Positions 1-8,733 of a DNA stretch of 64,000 bases are shown here, piece after piece; positions within the stretch are counted from its first letter, which is position 1, and each line of letters opens with the position of its first letter. Source of the stretch: Oceanobacillus jeddahensis (GTDB lineage: Bacteria; Bacillota; Bacilli; Bacillales; Amphibacillaceae). Below the pieces are notes generated by a model. That model ran no database searches. It saw nothing but the letters and a program-made list of their open reading frames with translations, and had not been told where the DNA came from. The DNA is taken from assembly GCF_000750635.1 (NCBI RefSeq), contig NZ_CCDM010000001.1:558001-622000 (forward strand), written 5' to 3'. A program made the translations under genes and the position numbers.

Positions 1-24
1 GCTAATACAGCGGTCAGTCATTAA
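1..24 (+). CDS. C-terminal tail of a gene cut by the window edge
   Basis: Reading from base 1, frame 1 gives ANTAVSH and then TAA at 22-24. The gene body is outside the window, so its identity is unknown. It ends 32 bases before a broken SUKH-type immunity gene; in Bacillaceae such genes often follow polymorphic-toxin genes, so a toxin C-terminus is a reasonable but untested guess. Confidence 0.3.
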   Translation, partial: ANTAVSH

Positions 25-56
25 TAATTGGAAAGAGAAAATGAAGGAGTGCTGAA

Positions 57-493
57 ATGGTAAGAATAAAATCTAATAATCCCAAACTTACTTTGAAAGA
101 ATTGGTGACTTTTGAAAGTAAAAACAATGTCAATTTTCCCAATGATTATAAGGAGTTTTTACTGGAACATAATGGAGGTTATCCTGATAAGTCTATTGTT
201 AAAATTAGGGGAAATGAGGAGCAGTATGAGAGTATACGAAACGTTTTTATGGTGTAGGGGATATGTATGATAATCTCCAAAAAATATTGATTTTTTCCGA
301 TGAATTGCTTGATGTTGGCTTTGTTCCAATAGCTGATGATCCAGGAGGGAATCAAATATGTATCGGGGTATCCAAAGAAAACTTTGGGGATTAATATTTT
401 TGGGAACATGAATTAGGTAATGAAAATGAGTTAGATAATTTATTCTTTATATCAAGTAGTTTCCAACTTTTCTTACATGCTTTATATGATTAA
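57..493 (+). pseudogene. Broken SMI1/KNR4 (SUKH) family immunity-like gene
   Basis: The start ATG at 57 follows AAGGAG. The first 60 or so codons contain the SUKH-like stretch FPNDYKEFLLEHNGGYP. The frame shifts near 245: the ORF closes with FMV at 257, while the neighbouring frame continues as FYGVGDMYDNLQ. A second lesion is an in-frame TAA at 392-394 inside GD-stop-YFWEHE, where family members usually have a sense codon. The reading frame then continues to TAA at 491-493. Repairing both lesions gives a protein of about 145 residues, normal for the family. SUKH proteins are commonly immunity partners of secreted or contact-dependent toxins. Two independent lesions argue for decay, although sequencing error cannot be excluded from one sequence. 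Confidence 0.75.
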
Positions 494-585
494 TTTTTAA
501 CATAAATTCCATGGACTTTAAGGCATTAAATAATGTATGGGCCGCCTTTTTAATATCTAACCCAAATTGAAGGGGGGTTAAGACA

Positions 586-972
586 ATGGATAACAGTTGT
601 ATTGAAAAAACAATGCATAGGTATAATTGCAGGCAAATAAGCAAAATACAAGATTTTATGCTATCTGAAATGGATGAAGATAATTTACAGGAGACATTGG
701 ATTTTATTAAAAGTAATGATATGGAAAAGAAAAAGAAACATAAAGATATATTGTATCAAGGTAATGACTATAGAGGTTTGTTTGTAGAAGGGAACCAGTA
801 TTTAATTTCAAGTACAGAAGACACAGTTTTCATAATCGATAAAATCAGCGAAGAAAACGGTGTCAGAAAAGAACAAACCAGGATTCTTATTCCAATCATG
901 GATTTTGTTTATTTAATAAGCAATAAAGAAAAGGTCATGAAATGGATAGAAAATAATCAGAGTGAAATGTAA
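586..972 (+). CDS. Hypothetical protein, 128 aa
   Basis: I do not recognise this protein. The start ATG is preceded by a strong AAGGGGGG site. It is soluble-looking and charged: a helical Lys/Glu-rich N-terminal half (residues 10-60) is followed by a beta-rich segment around GLFVEGNQYLISSTEDTVFI. It has no signal peptide or membrane helix. It lies between a broken SUKH immunity gene and two more small unknown genes in the same direction, a layout typical of the immunity or orphan tail of a polymorphic-toxin locus; that role is inference only. Confidence 0.6.
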   Translation: MDNSCIEKTMHRYNCRQISKIQDFMLSEMDEDNLQETLDFIKSNDMEKKKKHKDILYQGNDYRGLFVEGNQYLISSTEDTVFIIDKISEENGVRKEQTRILIPIMDFVYLISNKEKVMKWIENNQSEM

Positions 973-992
973 CGAAAGGCTGATGGTAAAAA

Positions 993-1274
993 ATGACTGA
1001 TTTAGAGGGTGTTTTTAAGGTTCTAAAACAATTAAATAAAAAATATGATAATAAGTTAATTTCATCAGGAGAACTTAAGGAGGAAACAGCTAATATTAAA
1101 GAACTACCTCAGATAAAGGAAAAGTTAATAAAAACATTGGATAACTTAAGCCAGCTAGACGACAGAAAAGAGATAAAATCAGAATTAATACAATTACATT
1201 TAATTGTAGGAGAAATGGAATGGCAAATAGATCAGCTGCATGAGATAATTAGAAATACTATTGAAGAAATTTAA
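993..1274 (+). CDS. Hypothetical small helical protein, 93 aa
   Basis: I do not recognise this protein. It starts 20 bases after the preceding gene and is probably co-transcribed with it. The sequence is almost wholly helical and highly charged, with heptad-like Leu/Ile spacing from about residue 30 to 90, suggesting a coiled coil or helical bundle. No cysteines, signal or membrane segments are seen. The ribosome site is modest (AAAGG). It could be an immunity protein or structural partner of its neighbours, but nothing in the sequence proves it. Confidence 0.55.
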   Translation: MTDLEGVFKVLKQLNKKYDNKLISSGELKEETANIKELPQIKEKLIKTLDNLSQLDDRKEIKSELIQLHLIVGEMEWQIDQLHEIIRNTIEEI

Positions 1275-1346
1275 TTATATTTTTTAAATAATAAACAGAA
1301 ATAGCGGTATCAATAGTTCTAATATCAAGCATTTGAGGGGATTGTT

Positions 1347-1730
1347 ATGGAAAAATGGATACCATATGAAAAAATCAATATAGAACATGGATATGTCATA
1401 GAGGAAGTAAAATTTACACATGGAGAACTATCCATTTCTTTAGAGAAAGATTCATTAAGAAAGGAAATCCTTTTTTCGGATATTTATGGATATAAATATA
1501 CAAATGAAAGCGGGATAATTGATAGATTAAGCAAAATACCTGCTGAAATATTGCGAAAGAATAAGATTTTCCTTGTAGAAGAATCAGCGTATAAAAATGA
1601 ATATGAATACCAGTCTTCAGGTACAAGACCAGTGCACAATGTTCAACATTTTATTTTGTTAGATAATATAGATAATATAGTAGAAATATTAACTGTTTCA
1701 GTGCCTCTGATAAAACAAAATAAATCGTAA
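1347..1730 (+). CDS. Hypothetical protein, 127 aa
   Basis: I do not recognise this protein. ATG at 1347 follows GAGGGG at good spacing. It has a mixed alpha/beta composition with an N-terminal WIPYEKINIEHGYVIEEV stretch, is rich in Glu, Lys and Ile, and has no signal peptide. It is the last gene of the run of small accessory genes at the window start and is followed by a clear terminator. Its location suggests the accessory/immunity cluster; function is unknown. Confidence 0.6.
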   Translation: MEKWIPYEKINIEHGYVIEEVKFTHGELSISLEKDSLRKEILFSDIYGYKYTNESGIIDRLSKIPAEILRKNKIFLVEESAYKNEYEYQSSGTRPVHNVQHFILLDNIDNIVEILTVSVPLIKQNKS

Positions 1731-1751
1731 TTCTAAAGCGAAAGGATCAAC

Positions 1752-1795
1752 AGTCAATAGCTTTGATAGTTAAACGTGTAAGCTATTGACTTTTA
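1752..1795 (+). terminator. Rho-independent terminator
   Basis: A 12-base stem (AGTCAATAGCTT paired with AAGCTATTGACT) is followed by TTTT. It closes the small accessory gene run. From here to 2058 I see no supported gene, only a short startless open frame on the plus strand. Confidence 0.8.
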
Positions 1796-2058
1796 TTAGT
1801 TATCTGGATAATTGTTGAATACGAAAAACAGAAACCTGTTAATAATAATAGCATTTGCAGACTTTTGCATCTGGATGATGCCAAGACCATATTTGACGGA
1901 GCTCCTCCCATTACAGAGAGACTAACTTATAAATAACCTTCCAAACGGGTTGAAACTGCTTGATACTTTGAATGGAGGCAACAAATACCTTAAAAGTCCT
2001 CTAAATCAGAAATTTCATTTAAAATTAGAAGGAATTTTATATGATAAAATGGTTTTTT

Positions 2059-2640
2059 TCATGCCTTAACTCCCCGCCAAAACACCTTCCACATCGACTC
2101 TCCATGACTTTCAATAATATCCATATTATAATAGCTTGTTTCATAAGATAAACCGTCTAATAACCCATAAAAAGCACGTGCAGCTTCTTCTGGAGAAACG
2201 TCTTCCGTAATATCCCCATCTGCTTGCGCTTTTGTTATCTCTTCTTTAAAAACAGCCCTTGCTTGTTCTTCGCTCTCACGCAATATTTTTAAAACCCGGT
2301 CCTCAAAGCCTTTTGGAGGGTAGGAGGAGAAACGGTTATAAAATTCAATACTGCTGTCATGGTTGGCCAAGTCTTTTACGTGTGCTTGAAAAGAAAAGTA
2401 CAATTTCTCTTGAGTGGTTTGTCCATTATTCTCAAAGGTCGACTTCACAAACTCTACGTAATCTCCAGCAATTTTTGTTGTCACATCGAAAAATAATGCT
2501 TCTTTACTGTTGTAATGTGTGTAAAGAGAAGATTTCTGCAGGCCAACACGATCAGCGATTTTTGTCATGGAAGCGCCATGATAACCAAGCGTTGCAAAAA
2601 GCTCCATTCCTTCGAGTAAAATTTTTTCTTTTGTGTGCAT
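2059..2640 (-). CDS. TetR/AcrR family transcriptional repressor
   Basis: A one-component DNA-binding regulator of 193 aa. The N-terminal helix-turn-helix spans about residues 5-50 (KEKILLEGMELFATLGYHGA, then a TKIADRVGLQKSSLYTHYNSKEAL-type recognition region typical of TetR proteins), followed by an all-helical ligand-binding domain. ATG at 2640 has AAAGGAGA upstream. It is divergent from an MFS efflux-type transporter, the classic arrangement in which the regulator represses the pump until a toxic ligand binds. The inducer cannot be read from the sequence. Confidence 0.85.
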   Translation of the reverse strand: MHTKEKILLEGMELFATLGYHGASMTKIADRVGLQKSSLYTHYNSKEALFFDVTTKIAGDYVEFVKSTFENNGQTTQEKLYFSFQAHVKDLANHDSSIEFYNRFSSYPPKGFEDRVLKILRESEEQARAVFKEEITKAQADGDITEDVSPEEAARAFYGLLDGLSYETSYYNMDIIESHGESMWKVFWRGVKA

Positions 2641-2690
2641 GATGATTCTCCTTTGACAAAGTAATTATTGTAAGGTAAAATTTTTCTGGA

Positions 2691-2707
2691 AACGAACGGT
2701 CGGTAGG
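2691..2707. promoter_or_regulatory. Candidate TetR operator in the divergent intergenic region
   Basis: The intergenic region between the TetR gene and the MFS gene contains CGAACGGTCGGTAGG, close to the CGNACGGTCGGT type half-site arrangement seen in several TetR-family operators. It is GC-rich in an AT-rich context. Assignment is by position and general resemblance only. Confidence 0.35.
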
Positions 2708-2807
2708 ATGTGTTATTTCTTATTATAAAGCATATATCTCTGCGTGTCATGTGAAAATAAAGATAATGCTTTGTTTATTAATAAAAAAAGTCGGAGGAAA
2801 GATAGTT

Positions 2808-4013
2808 ATGGGAGCACAACCTTTATTTAAAAATCGTACATTTGTGTTGCTATTTGTTGCTGGTATTTTTGGCGTTGTCAGCTTCAGTATGTTTTTGACA
2901 ACAACAACTTGGTTTGTTGTCAGTGACAGCGGATCAGCCAGCTCTTTAGGGATTGTATTAATTGCTGCTACTGTGCCGAGAATTGCGATGATGGTTTTCG
3001 GCGGTGTTGTAGCAGACCGTTATAAAAAAACAACGATTATGTTTTTAGCAAATTTTGTGCAAGCAGTTCTTTTGCTTGTTTTATTTATCCTTATGCAGAA
3101 TGAGGCATTATCACTTACCTTACTGTTATTAATTGCAGCTGGTTTCGGTATGCTGGATGCTTTTTTTGGCCCGGCAAGCTCCTCTATGATTCCTAAAATT
3201 GTAGAGAAAAGCCAGCTTCAGCGAGCAAATGCTTTATTCCAGGGTGTTGACCAGATTTCATTTGTAGCTGGTCCGATTCTCGCAGGGATACTAATGGAAA
3301 CTGTAGGTGTGAGTGGCAGTTATTTTATAGCGATGATTTTAGCATTGCTTTCTGCAATAATTATTTATCCGCGCTTCATTAATGAAGGTCCAGTTGCTTT
3401 GCAGGAGAAGCAGAAGCCGGTCAAGGAAATTAAAGAAGGTCTGGCGTATATTCGTAACTCAGGCTTTCTTTTGACAGGGTTAGTCGTGTTAATTACATTG
3501 AACTTCTTTGTATTTGGAACCTTGCATATTGCGATTCCATTTTTAGTGGAAAGCTATGGAGGCTCCCCGCTTAATTTAAGTTATATGGAAGCCAGTCTGG
3601 GTATCGGCTTGGTGGCCGGTACAGGCGTTTTAAGCACCGTGTTAGTGAAGAAGAAAGGAAAGACCTCGTTATTCGGATTATTAGGGGCACTTATTGCATA
3701 CATTATCTTTGCGATTGTTCCTAATCTGACGTTATTAACAATCGTTGTATTCTTTATTGGATTTTCGATGTCCTTTGTATTTATTCCTTTCTTTACAGGT
3801 GCTCAAGAGCAAGCAGAAGACTATATTATGGGAAGAGTTATGAGTATTATCTTCTTAGCCATGAATGGATTCGATCCAATTGCTTATGCACTTGTGTCCG
3901 GATTATCTGCAGCTAACATCCCGATTCAAGCTATTCTTTTAAGCTTTGCAGCGATTGGTCTGATAATAACAACCTTCTTATTTAAAAAAGCAAAAACCTA
4001 CCAAAGCATGTAA
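2808..4013 (+). CDS. MFS transporter, DHA3-type efflux protein
   Basis: A predicted drug:H+ antiporter-like permease of 401 aa with about 12 hydrophobic segments. The GGVVADRYKKT motif between TM2 and TM3 matches the conserved MFS loop (GxxxDRxGRR). I chose ATG at 2808 because it follows GGAGG at a proper distance; an upstream in-frame ATG at 2751 has no ribosome site. The neighbouring divergent TetR gene probably controls it. Substrate unknown; macrolide- or multidrug-type export is the usual role of this subfamily. Confidence 0.8.
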   Translation: MGAQPLFKNRTFVLLFVAGIFGVVSFSMFLTTTTWFVVSDSGSASSLGIVLIAATVPRIAMMVFGGVVADRYKKTTIMFLANFVQAVLLLVLFILMQNEALSLTLLLLIAAGFGMLDAFFGPASSSMIPKIVEKSQLQRANALFQGVDQISFVAGPILAGILMETVGVSGSYFIAMILALLSAIIIYPRFINEGPVALQEKQKPVKEIKEGLAYIRNSGFLLTGLVVLITLNFFVFGTLHIAIPFLVESYGGSPLNLSYMEASLGIGLVAGTGVLSTVLVKKKGKTSLFGLLGALIAYIIFAIVPNLTLLTIVVFFIGFSMSFVFIPFFTGAQEQAEDYIMGRVMSIIFLAMNGFDPIAYALVSGLSAANIPIQAILLSFAAIGLIITTFLFKKAKTYQSM

Positions 4014-4024
4014 AATGGTGGACT

Positions 4025-4063
4025 AAAAAACCTCTTATGCAATTTGCCGCATAAGAGGTTTTT
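4025..4063. terminator. Bidirectional terminator between convergent genes
   Basis: AACCTCTTATGC pairs with GCATAAGAGGTT, with A-runs before and T-runs after the stem, so it can stop transcription from both the MFS gene (+) and the TerC gene (-). Confidence 0.85.
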
Positions 4064-4066
4064 CCA

Positions 4067-4729
4067 TCATACAGTCATTTCTAATTGGTTTCTACGCCAT
4101 TTTCCAATAAAAAGAACAGACAGGGTAAGAATATTAAGAAAGAGAAGTTGTCCATATTTTAAAGAGGCGACAAGCTGTTGCACGAATGCTTCTTCTAACA
4201 GCATTTTCCCGGCTGTCCATGCAAGCAGCCCGGCCCCGATATAAATAATGATGGGAAACCGCTCGATTAATTTTAAAATTAATTCGCTCGCTGTTAAAAT
4301 GATCGGGATACTTAAAATAATACCGGCAATGATTAATAATAAATCACTATCAGCGATGGCAGCGATGGCTAGTACATTATCTAAGCTCATGATCACATCA
4401 GCAAAAATAATAATCGTAATTGCCTCCCGTAAGGAATTACCGCTTTTCATCTGGCTGTGGTCTTGTTTATCAACCAATAATTTATACGCTACATATAACA
4501 GGAGGCATCCGCCTATTAACTGGATAAAAGGCAGTTGCAATAGATAAATCATGATAAAGACGAAAAGGATTCGAAGTGCGATTGCTCCAAATGTTCCCCA
4601 GCGAATGGCCCGTCCTTGAAGATGTTCAGGAAGGTTTCGGCTTGCCATTGCAATCACAATGGCATTATCTCCACTTAATAAAATATTGATAAGGAGAATT
4701 TGTCCGACGATCTGTATAAACTCCAACAT
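4067..4729 (-). CDS. TerC/YjbE family integral membrane protein
   Basis: A 220-residue polytopic membrane protein of the TerC family (YjbE/YceF/YkoY relatives in Bacillus), which export metal ions, notably manganese, in characterised members. The hallmark LLSGDNAIVIAMA near the N-terminus and DVIMSLDNVLAIAA in the middle carry the paired acidic residues thought to bind metal. About 7 hydrophobic segments are seen. ATG at 4729 has AAAGGAGA upstream. I looked for a yybP-ykoY manganese riboswitch in its leader and did not see one. Subfamily placement is by length and motifs. Confidence 0.85.
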   Translation of the reverse strand: MLEFIQIVGQILLINILLSGDNAIVIAMASRNLPEHLQGRAIRWGTFGAIALRILFVFIMIYLLQLPFIQLIGGCLLLYVAYKLLVDKQDHSQMKSGNSLREAITIIIFADVIMSLDNVLAIAAIADSDLLLIIAGIILSIPIILTASELILKLIERFPIIIYIGAGLLAWTAGKMLLEEAFVQQLVASLKYGQLLFLNILTLSVLFIGKWRRNQLEMTV

Positions 4730-4845
4730 ATCTCTCCTTTCCTCATCAAGTTATTGGTTAAGTATATGAGCTTGTACGAGGAATCAGAACAGGAGAATGG
4801 GAATAATGGACAACGGATAAAGGGAATAATCCACTTATTAAACAA

Positions 4846-4888
4846 TAAAAATCCCTTGTTCTTTATTGAAAAGAAAACAAGGGATTTG
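4846..4888 (-). terminator. Terminator on the minus strand
   Basis: On the minus strand AAATCCCTTGTT pairs with AACAAGGGATTT, followed by a T-run. It lies between the YxcD-like gene and the TerC-family gene and probably ends the former transcript. It could alternatively act as an attenuator for the TerC gene. Confidence 0.65.
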
Positions 4889-5076
4889 AACTATATGTAC
4901 ATACATGCCTAGAAGCCTTTCAACAATACATGAAGAAAAGCTTATCAAGATACAATAATTAAAAATAAATGCTTTTGTTAGATAGAGGTCACAGTACCCT
5001 ATTTTAAATTTCTAAATCCGTTGAAGATATGTAAAGAAGCTTAAAAAAGAAAAAATGATCAAAGCTTTGTTAATCA

Positions 5077-5373
5077 TTAACTATCCGAACGAAGACGTGC
5101 ATAAATGCCGTTTCGTCTGTCTAAATCCAACTTTAAACCTGCATATGGGTCAGCGTGAAGATTTTCTTTGATCCATTTTCGTAATGCAGTAATAATTTGT
5201 TTAGTAATTAATTCCTGTTTACCGGATGACGTAACGACTTCTGCTGAAAATCCAGTATAATCATCATAAAATAGTTCTACCTGAACGTCATCTGCTTTCG
5301 TGTTCTGTTCCTCAGCAATGTACATACATATAGCAAGCACAATATCCTCTTCAGGAATAATAAGTTTTGCCAT
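5077..5373 (-). CDS. YxcD-like (DUF2653) small protein
   Basis: A 98-residue acidic protein resembling Bacillus YxcD. Conserved-looking features are the N-terminal EEDIVLAICMYIAEE helix, VELFYDDYTGFSAEV, a C-terminal ALRKWIKENLHADPYAGLKLDLD segment and the charged tail. No membrane or signal segment. Function of the family is unknown. It has its own promoter region upstream and a terminator downstream, so it looks like a single-gene unit. Confidence 0.7.
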   Translation of the reverse strand: MAKLIIPEEDIVLAICMYIAEEQNTKADDVQVELFYDDYTGFSAEVVTSSGKQELITKQIITALRKWIKENLHADPYAGLKLDLDRRNGIYARLRSDS

Positions 5374-5594
5374 ACCTTAAAATCCTCCTGCATATGGTTG
5401 CAAGGCTAATTTAATGTCAGCCTTAGCGCGTTGGTGCTGATTCTATCTTACTATAAACGACCTATTTATATGAAGTGGGAAGTGCTTATCATGAATAATT
5501 TAAAATAGGAAGTTCTGCATAATTATTATATCACGGTCTCATTTATTGCACTAATAAGAGAGACGTTAATCATATAAGCATAGAGATCATGCTG

Positions 5595-5705
5595 TTATAA
5601 AGTGAAACTTCATTCAGTGGGGGTTTTTCGACGCACAACTCTTTACGATGGGACAAGTAATCACAGTCCAGTCCCAGCCAGTTACACTGCGATAAAAACA
5701 GCTGC
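5595..5705 (-). repeat. R1 dispersed repeat, distal module
   Basis: On the minus strand it reads GGCTGGGACTGGACTGTG, TTACTTGTCCCATCGTAAAG, TTGTGCGTCGAAAAAC and ends GAATGAAGTTTCACTTTATAA. The same string with small changes occurs at 48349-48447 and within 47730-47969. It lies directly after the 3' end of the LD-carboxypeptidase gene. The rest of the 5374-5594 gap shows no gene. Confidence 0.8.
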
Positions 5706-5707
5706 AC

Positions 5708-6742
5708 TTAGTTGGTAACAGCTGCTTCTATAATGGAAAAGGATGCTTGATTACAATCGATTTGAGCTAATCTTCCATAGGGAATGGGAGTCTTCGGTTC
5801 GGTATGCCCAATGGAAACATTATATAGAACAGGGAGGTCTGTACGCCCATTCTCTGCTAAAACAGACAAAATAACTTCCTTGTATGCTTCATAATGGACA
5901 TCTCCATGTGGTTTAGCAAAAATAATTCCGTTTGTTTGCTGGAGTATGCCTTGGGCAGCATAGTTCCGCAGCCATCTTTTTATTAAGTCCGGGTCGGTCT
6001 GTTCTTCTGATGTTTCAAAAAAGAGAATACTGTTTTCCCATGCTTCCTTCTGTGGCCAGATGGCTGTCCCTTTAGCAAACTCAAGGACTTCGATACAGCC
6101 GCCAATAAGGTTTCCTTTAACGATGCCGTTTCCTTGCAGCAGTTCATAACCTTGATTAGGAAGCATTTTCCTGGCAGTGTTTTTATTAGAAATATCCCAC
6201 TCCAGGAATTCACTTGTCCATTTTTCCGGTGCAGGAATATCACCAGCTGCTTCCGCTTGAAAAAGCAAGTTGTGAATGGCTTTCACCGTATAATCATCCA
6301 TTGCAACATTTTCTGCAAAATCGGTCATGATTGCTGGTCCGTAAAAGGAGGATAGACCGGCATAGAAGCAGAATAAATGGGAAATTGTCGTATCAGAAAA
6401 ACCCATAAAAATCTTTGGGTTTTGACGAATAACCTCAAAGTCCATATAAGGAAGCAGTCGAATACTGTCATCACCGCCAATATTAGAGATAATCGCTTTG
6501 ATTTCAGGATCTCTGAATGCTGTCATTAAATCTTCTGCCCGGGCTTCGGGGTGTTCAGCTATATAAGTCTCTCCTTTTAAGCTGTTAGGCATGGGGACAA
6601 CTTCAAGCCCGAAGACAGTTTCTAAGCGTTCTACACCCTGCTGGTAACGCCACTTTAAGGCAGGTTCACCAGCTCCTCCCCAGGAAAGGCTGACAGTCGC
6701 TACTTTATCTTCGGGAGATAATTTTGCTGGCTGAATAAGCAT
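5708..6742 (-). CDS. S66 family LD-carboxypeptidase / MccF-like peptidase
   Basis: A cytoplasmic serine peptidase of 344 aa. The MccF/LdcA-type signatures are present: NIGGDDSIRLLPYMDFEVI, the nucleophile motif GFSDTT, FFETSEE with the catalytic Glu, and IGHTEPKTPIPYG with the catalytic His. Family members remove the terminal D-Ala from L,D-linked muropeptides or cleave microcin-C-like aminoacyl nucleotides; the closer resemblance here is to the MccF-like branch. ATG at 6742 has AGAGGAG upstream. The stop codon is immediately followed by an R1 repeat. Confidence 0.85.
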   Translation of the reverse strand: MLIQPAKLSPEDKVATVSLSWGGAGEPALKWRYQQGVERLETVFGLEVVPMPNSLKGETYIAEHPEARAEDLMTAFRDPEIKAIISNIGGDDSIRLLPYMDFEVIRQNPKIFMGFSDTTISHLFCFYAGLSSFYGPAIMTDFAENVAMDDYTVKAIHNLLFQAEAAGDIPAPEKWTSEFLEWDISNKNTARKMLPNQGYELLQGNGIVKGNLIGGCIEVLEFAKGTAIWPQKEAWENSILFFETSEEQTDPDLIKRWLRNYAAQGILQQTNGIIFAKPHGDVHYEAYKEVILSVLAENGRTDLPVLYNVSIGHTEPKTPIPYGRLAQIDCNQASFSIIEAAVTN

Positions 6743-6784
6743 AGGGAATACTCCTCTCTGAAAATAGTATATCTTATGTATTCG

Positions 6785-7726
6785 CTATTTATTGGAGAAA
6801 TCCTTTTTCTGTTTCTTATAAAAAGAGCCCGTTTTCTTCTTTCTTCGCCTTAAAACAGCTGCATAGATCAATAAAGCTGTAACGATGAGGACGCAGCTAT
6901 AAATAATAAAGCTGGATCCGATAAAATCCCGGAATTTCGTCCCTGCTATGTGCGCTTTATAAGGTTGCCCCTCAGGATAACGAACAGGAATGGAAAAGTG
7001 ATTTTGAGAATATATACGAGAAGAGACTTCTTTAGAAATAAAAATTTCTTCATCCCCATCTTCTGCATAAAAAGATAAATGTAAATAATACGAATCTCGA
7101 CTAAAGCGTCCGGTATTACGTTCGTGTGCTGTGTCGGAAATATAGGCTTCAACTTCAATTTGATCACCACTATAGGATTGAACAACACTAATAATAGACT
7201 TTCCCATAAATACATATGTCATTAAAAATACCAAGCATAAGATTCCTGACACAATAAATATAAAAAATGTAGCACCCTTCTCTCTCCATTTCTTAAAGAA
7301 AGGGATATGACTAATATTATAAACAAGAAAACCTAAAGGGTAGATACTAAAGACGATGATAACAATAAGATGCTCTGTTATTTGTGATTTCTGATCCTCA
7401 TCTGTTATACCAGAATCATTCTTCGTGATCGTTTCTCCGGCATCCAACTGTTCAAATTCCTGTTTAGTTAATAAAGAAATTTCTTGATCAGATGAATGAC
7501 GAGTGAGCTGAAGAAGCGCTTCGTCTTCTAACACAGCATAATATTTCAAGCTGCCAAATAAATCACTGGATACGGTTTTACCAACAGCCGTCACTTCTTT
7601 TTCTTCTCCATCTTTTCCCTCGAATAATTGATATAGATTCTTTGATTCATCTGCTATCACCGTAATACAGACAATGAAAATAAGAATACCAATTGCATAT
7701 GCGCCAATTCTTTTTAGTAAATCCAT
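6785..7726 (-). CDS. Unknown membrane protein with extracytoplasmic domain
   Basis: I do not recognise this family. Predicted 313 aa with a TM helix near the N-terminus (LLKRIGAYAIGILIFIVCIT), a polar region of about 110 residues, two central TM helices (IVIIVFSIYPLGFLVY and FFIFIVSGILCLVFLM), a second polar domain, then a final TM helix near the C-terminus and a Lys-rich tail. I chose ATG at 7726 because AAGGAT-GGGA precedes it; upstream in-frame ATGs at 7735 and 7816 are possible. It sits 42 bases upstream of the LD-carboxypeptidase on the same strand and may be co-transcribed. Confidence 0.65.
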   Translation of the reverse strand: MDLLKRIGAYAIGILIFIVCITVIADESKNLYQLFEGKDGEEKEVTAVGKTVSSDLFGSLKYYAVLEDEALLQLTRHSSDQEISLLTKQEFEQLDAGETITKNDSGITDEDQKSQITEHLIVIIVFSIYPLGFLVYNISHIPFFKKWREKGATFFIFIVSGILCLVFLMTYVFMGKSIISVVQSYSGDQIEVEAYISDTAHERNTGRFSRDSYYLHLSFYAEDGDEEIFISKEVSSRIYSQNHFSIPVRYPEGQPYKAHIAGTKFRDFIGSSFIIYSCVLIVTALLIYAAVLRRRKKKTGSFYKKQKKDFSNK

Positions 7727-7975
7727 GTGTCCCATCCTTATCTGCAAGAGTTTCAAAAAATATTGTAACATTTCAAGAAAAGATGTATGTGTTATAGGAT
7801 TATTTTTCCTGCTCAAAAACTTACAAATGAAAATGAGAAGGTATTTATCATTTAGATTTATAACTTAACTTTCGGACCTAAGAATAAGCATATATATCTT
7901 GCTAATTCAGGATTATCATGTTCTTGATTATTTTTGATTAAATCAGCTTTTTTTGAACGAACGATAGTGCATAGC

Positions 7976-8104
7976 TTCCGCTCCGTCCAACCACTCCGCT
8001 TTCCATGTGGACGGCTTCAGCTAACTTGAAAAGAAACCCGCTTTTCAAGTGGATCTTCAGCTCGCCCTGTTCCCATAGGAGTCTGCGTGGTTGGACTCCG
8101 CTTA
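7976..8104 (+). repeat. R3 palindromic intergenic element, copy 1
   Basis: The outer ends are inverted (TCCAACCAC and GTGGTTGGA). The centre reads TTCAGCTAACTT, then the hairpin ACTTGAAAAG/CTTTTCAAGT, then GGATCTTCAGC. It pairs with copy 2 in opposite orientation. It lies in a 900-base gene-free region (7817-8733) where I see no gene remnants. Confidence 0.75.
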
Positions 8105-8370
8105 ATTAGGATTCTACAGCGAATATAAGAAATAACATCCTGTTGGGGTGGACGAAATAGTATCTCTATCGCTTGATGACACGATCATTCCGTTATTTCA
8201 AATGGATGGTTTAGCAGTTCGAATCATGACAGCATGAATAATTAACATCAGGAATAGCTTTCATGCACAGAAAGTAATCTTGGCGGAACTTTTACCATGC
8301 AGCATAAAAAATATGTTCTGCATGACCTACTTTTATTTGTTCAGCTATTCCACGTATAGAACATCTAACT

Positions 8371-8500
8371 AGCGGAGGCGGGCCTTTTGACTCCTGAGGG
8401 ATCAGCACCATCTGAAGATCCACTTTTGCCAAGCGCTCTTCTTGGCAAAAGTTAGCTGAAGAGCGTGCCCCTAGGAAAGCAAAACGGTCCGCCGCAGCGG
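8371..8500 (-). repeat. R3 palindromic intergenic element, copy 2
   Basis: On the minus strand the core TTCAGCTAACTT and GTGGATCTTCAG is conserved with copy 1, but the hairpin between them is ACTTTTGCCAAG/CTTGGCAAAAGT and the outer arms are GGCGG.. and ..CCGCC, so the stems differ in sequence while keeping the pairing. Confidence 0.75.
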
Positions 8501-8733
8501 TGCTTTACACCTCATCTTCTATTCTTGGTCAAGGAAGTTATCAAAAGAACAATCAACTCCTATCTCTATGGAAAGGAAGTGTCTTTTTAAGGTGGGAAAG
8601 TTGAGTTTATAATAAATTGAATGGTATTTTAAAATTATTACGGCTGTTTGTATGATAAAATTTGAATAGCCTTTAAAATAAAGATGGATAATGATTTCAA
8701 TGTGAGAACTAGCAAAATGAGGAAGGAAATACC

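Noticed and set aside
1796..1935. Open stretch encoding LLHLDDAKTIFDGAPPITER-like residues
   Set aside because: It has no start codon, no ribosome site and no recognisable family; could be a remnant but cannot be supported.
4730..4845. Manganese (yybP-ykoY) riboswitch upstream of the TerC-family gene
   Set aside because: I looked for the conserved motifs because YkoY relatives have one, but none is visible here.
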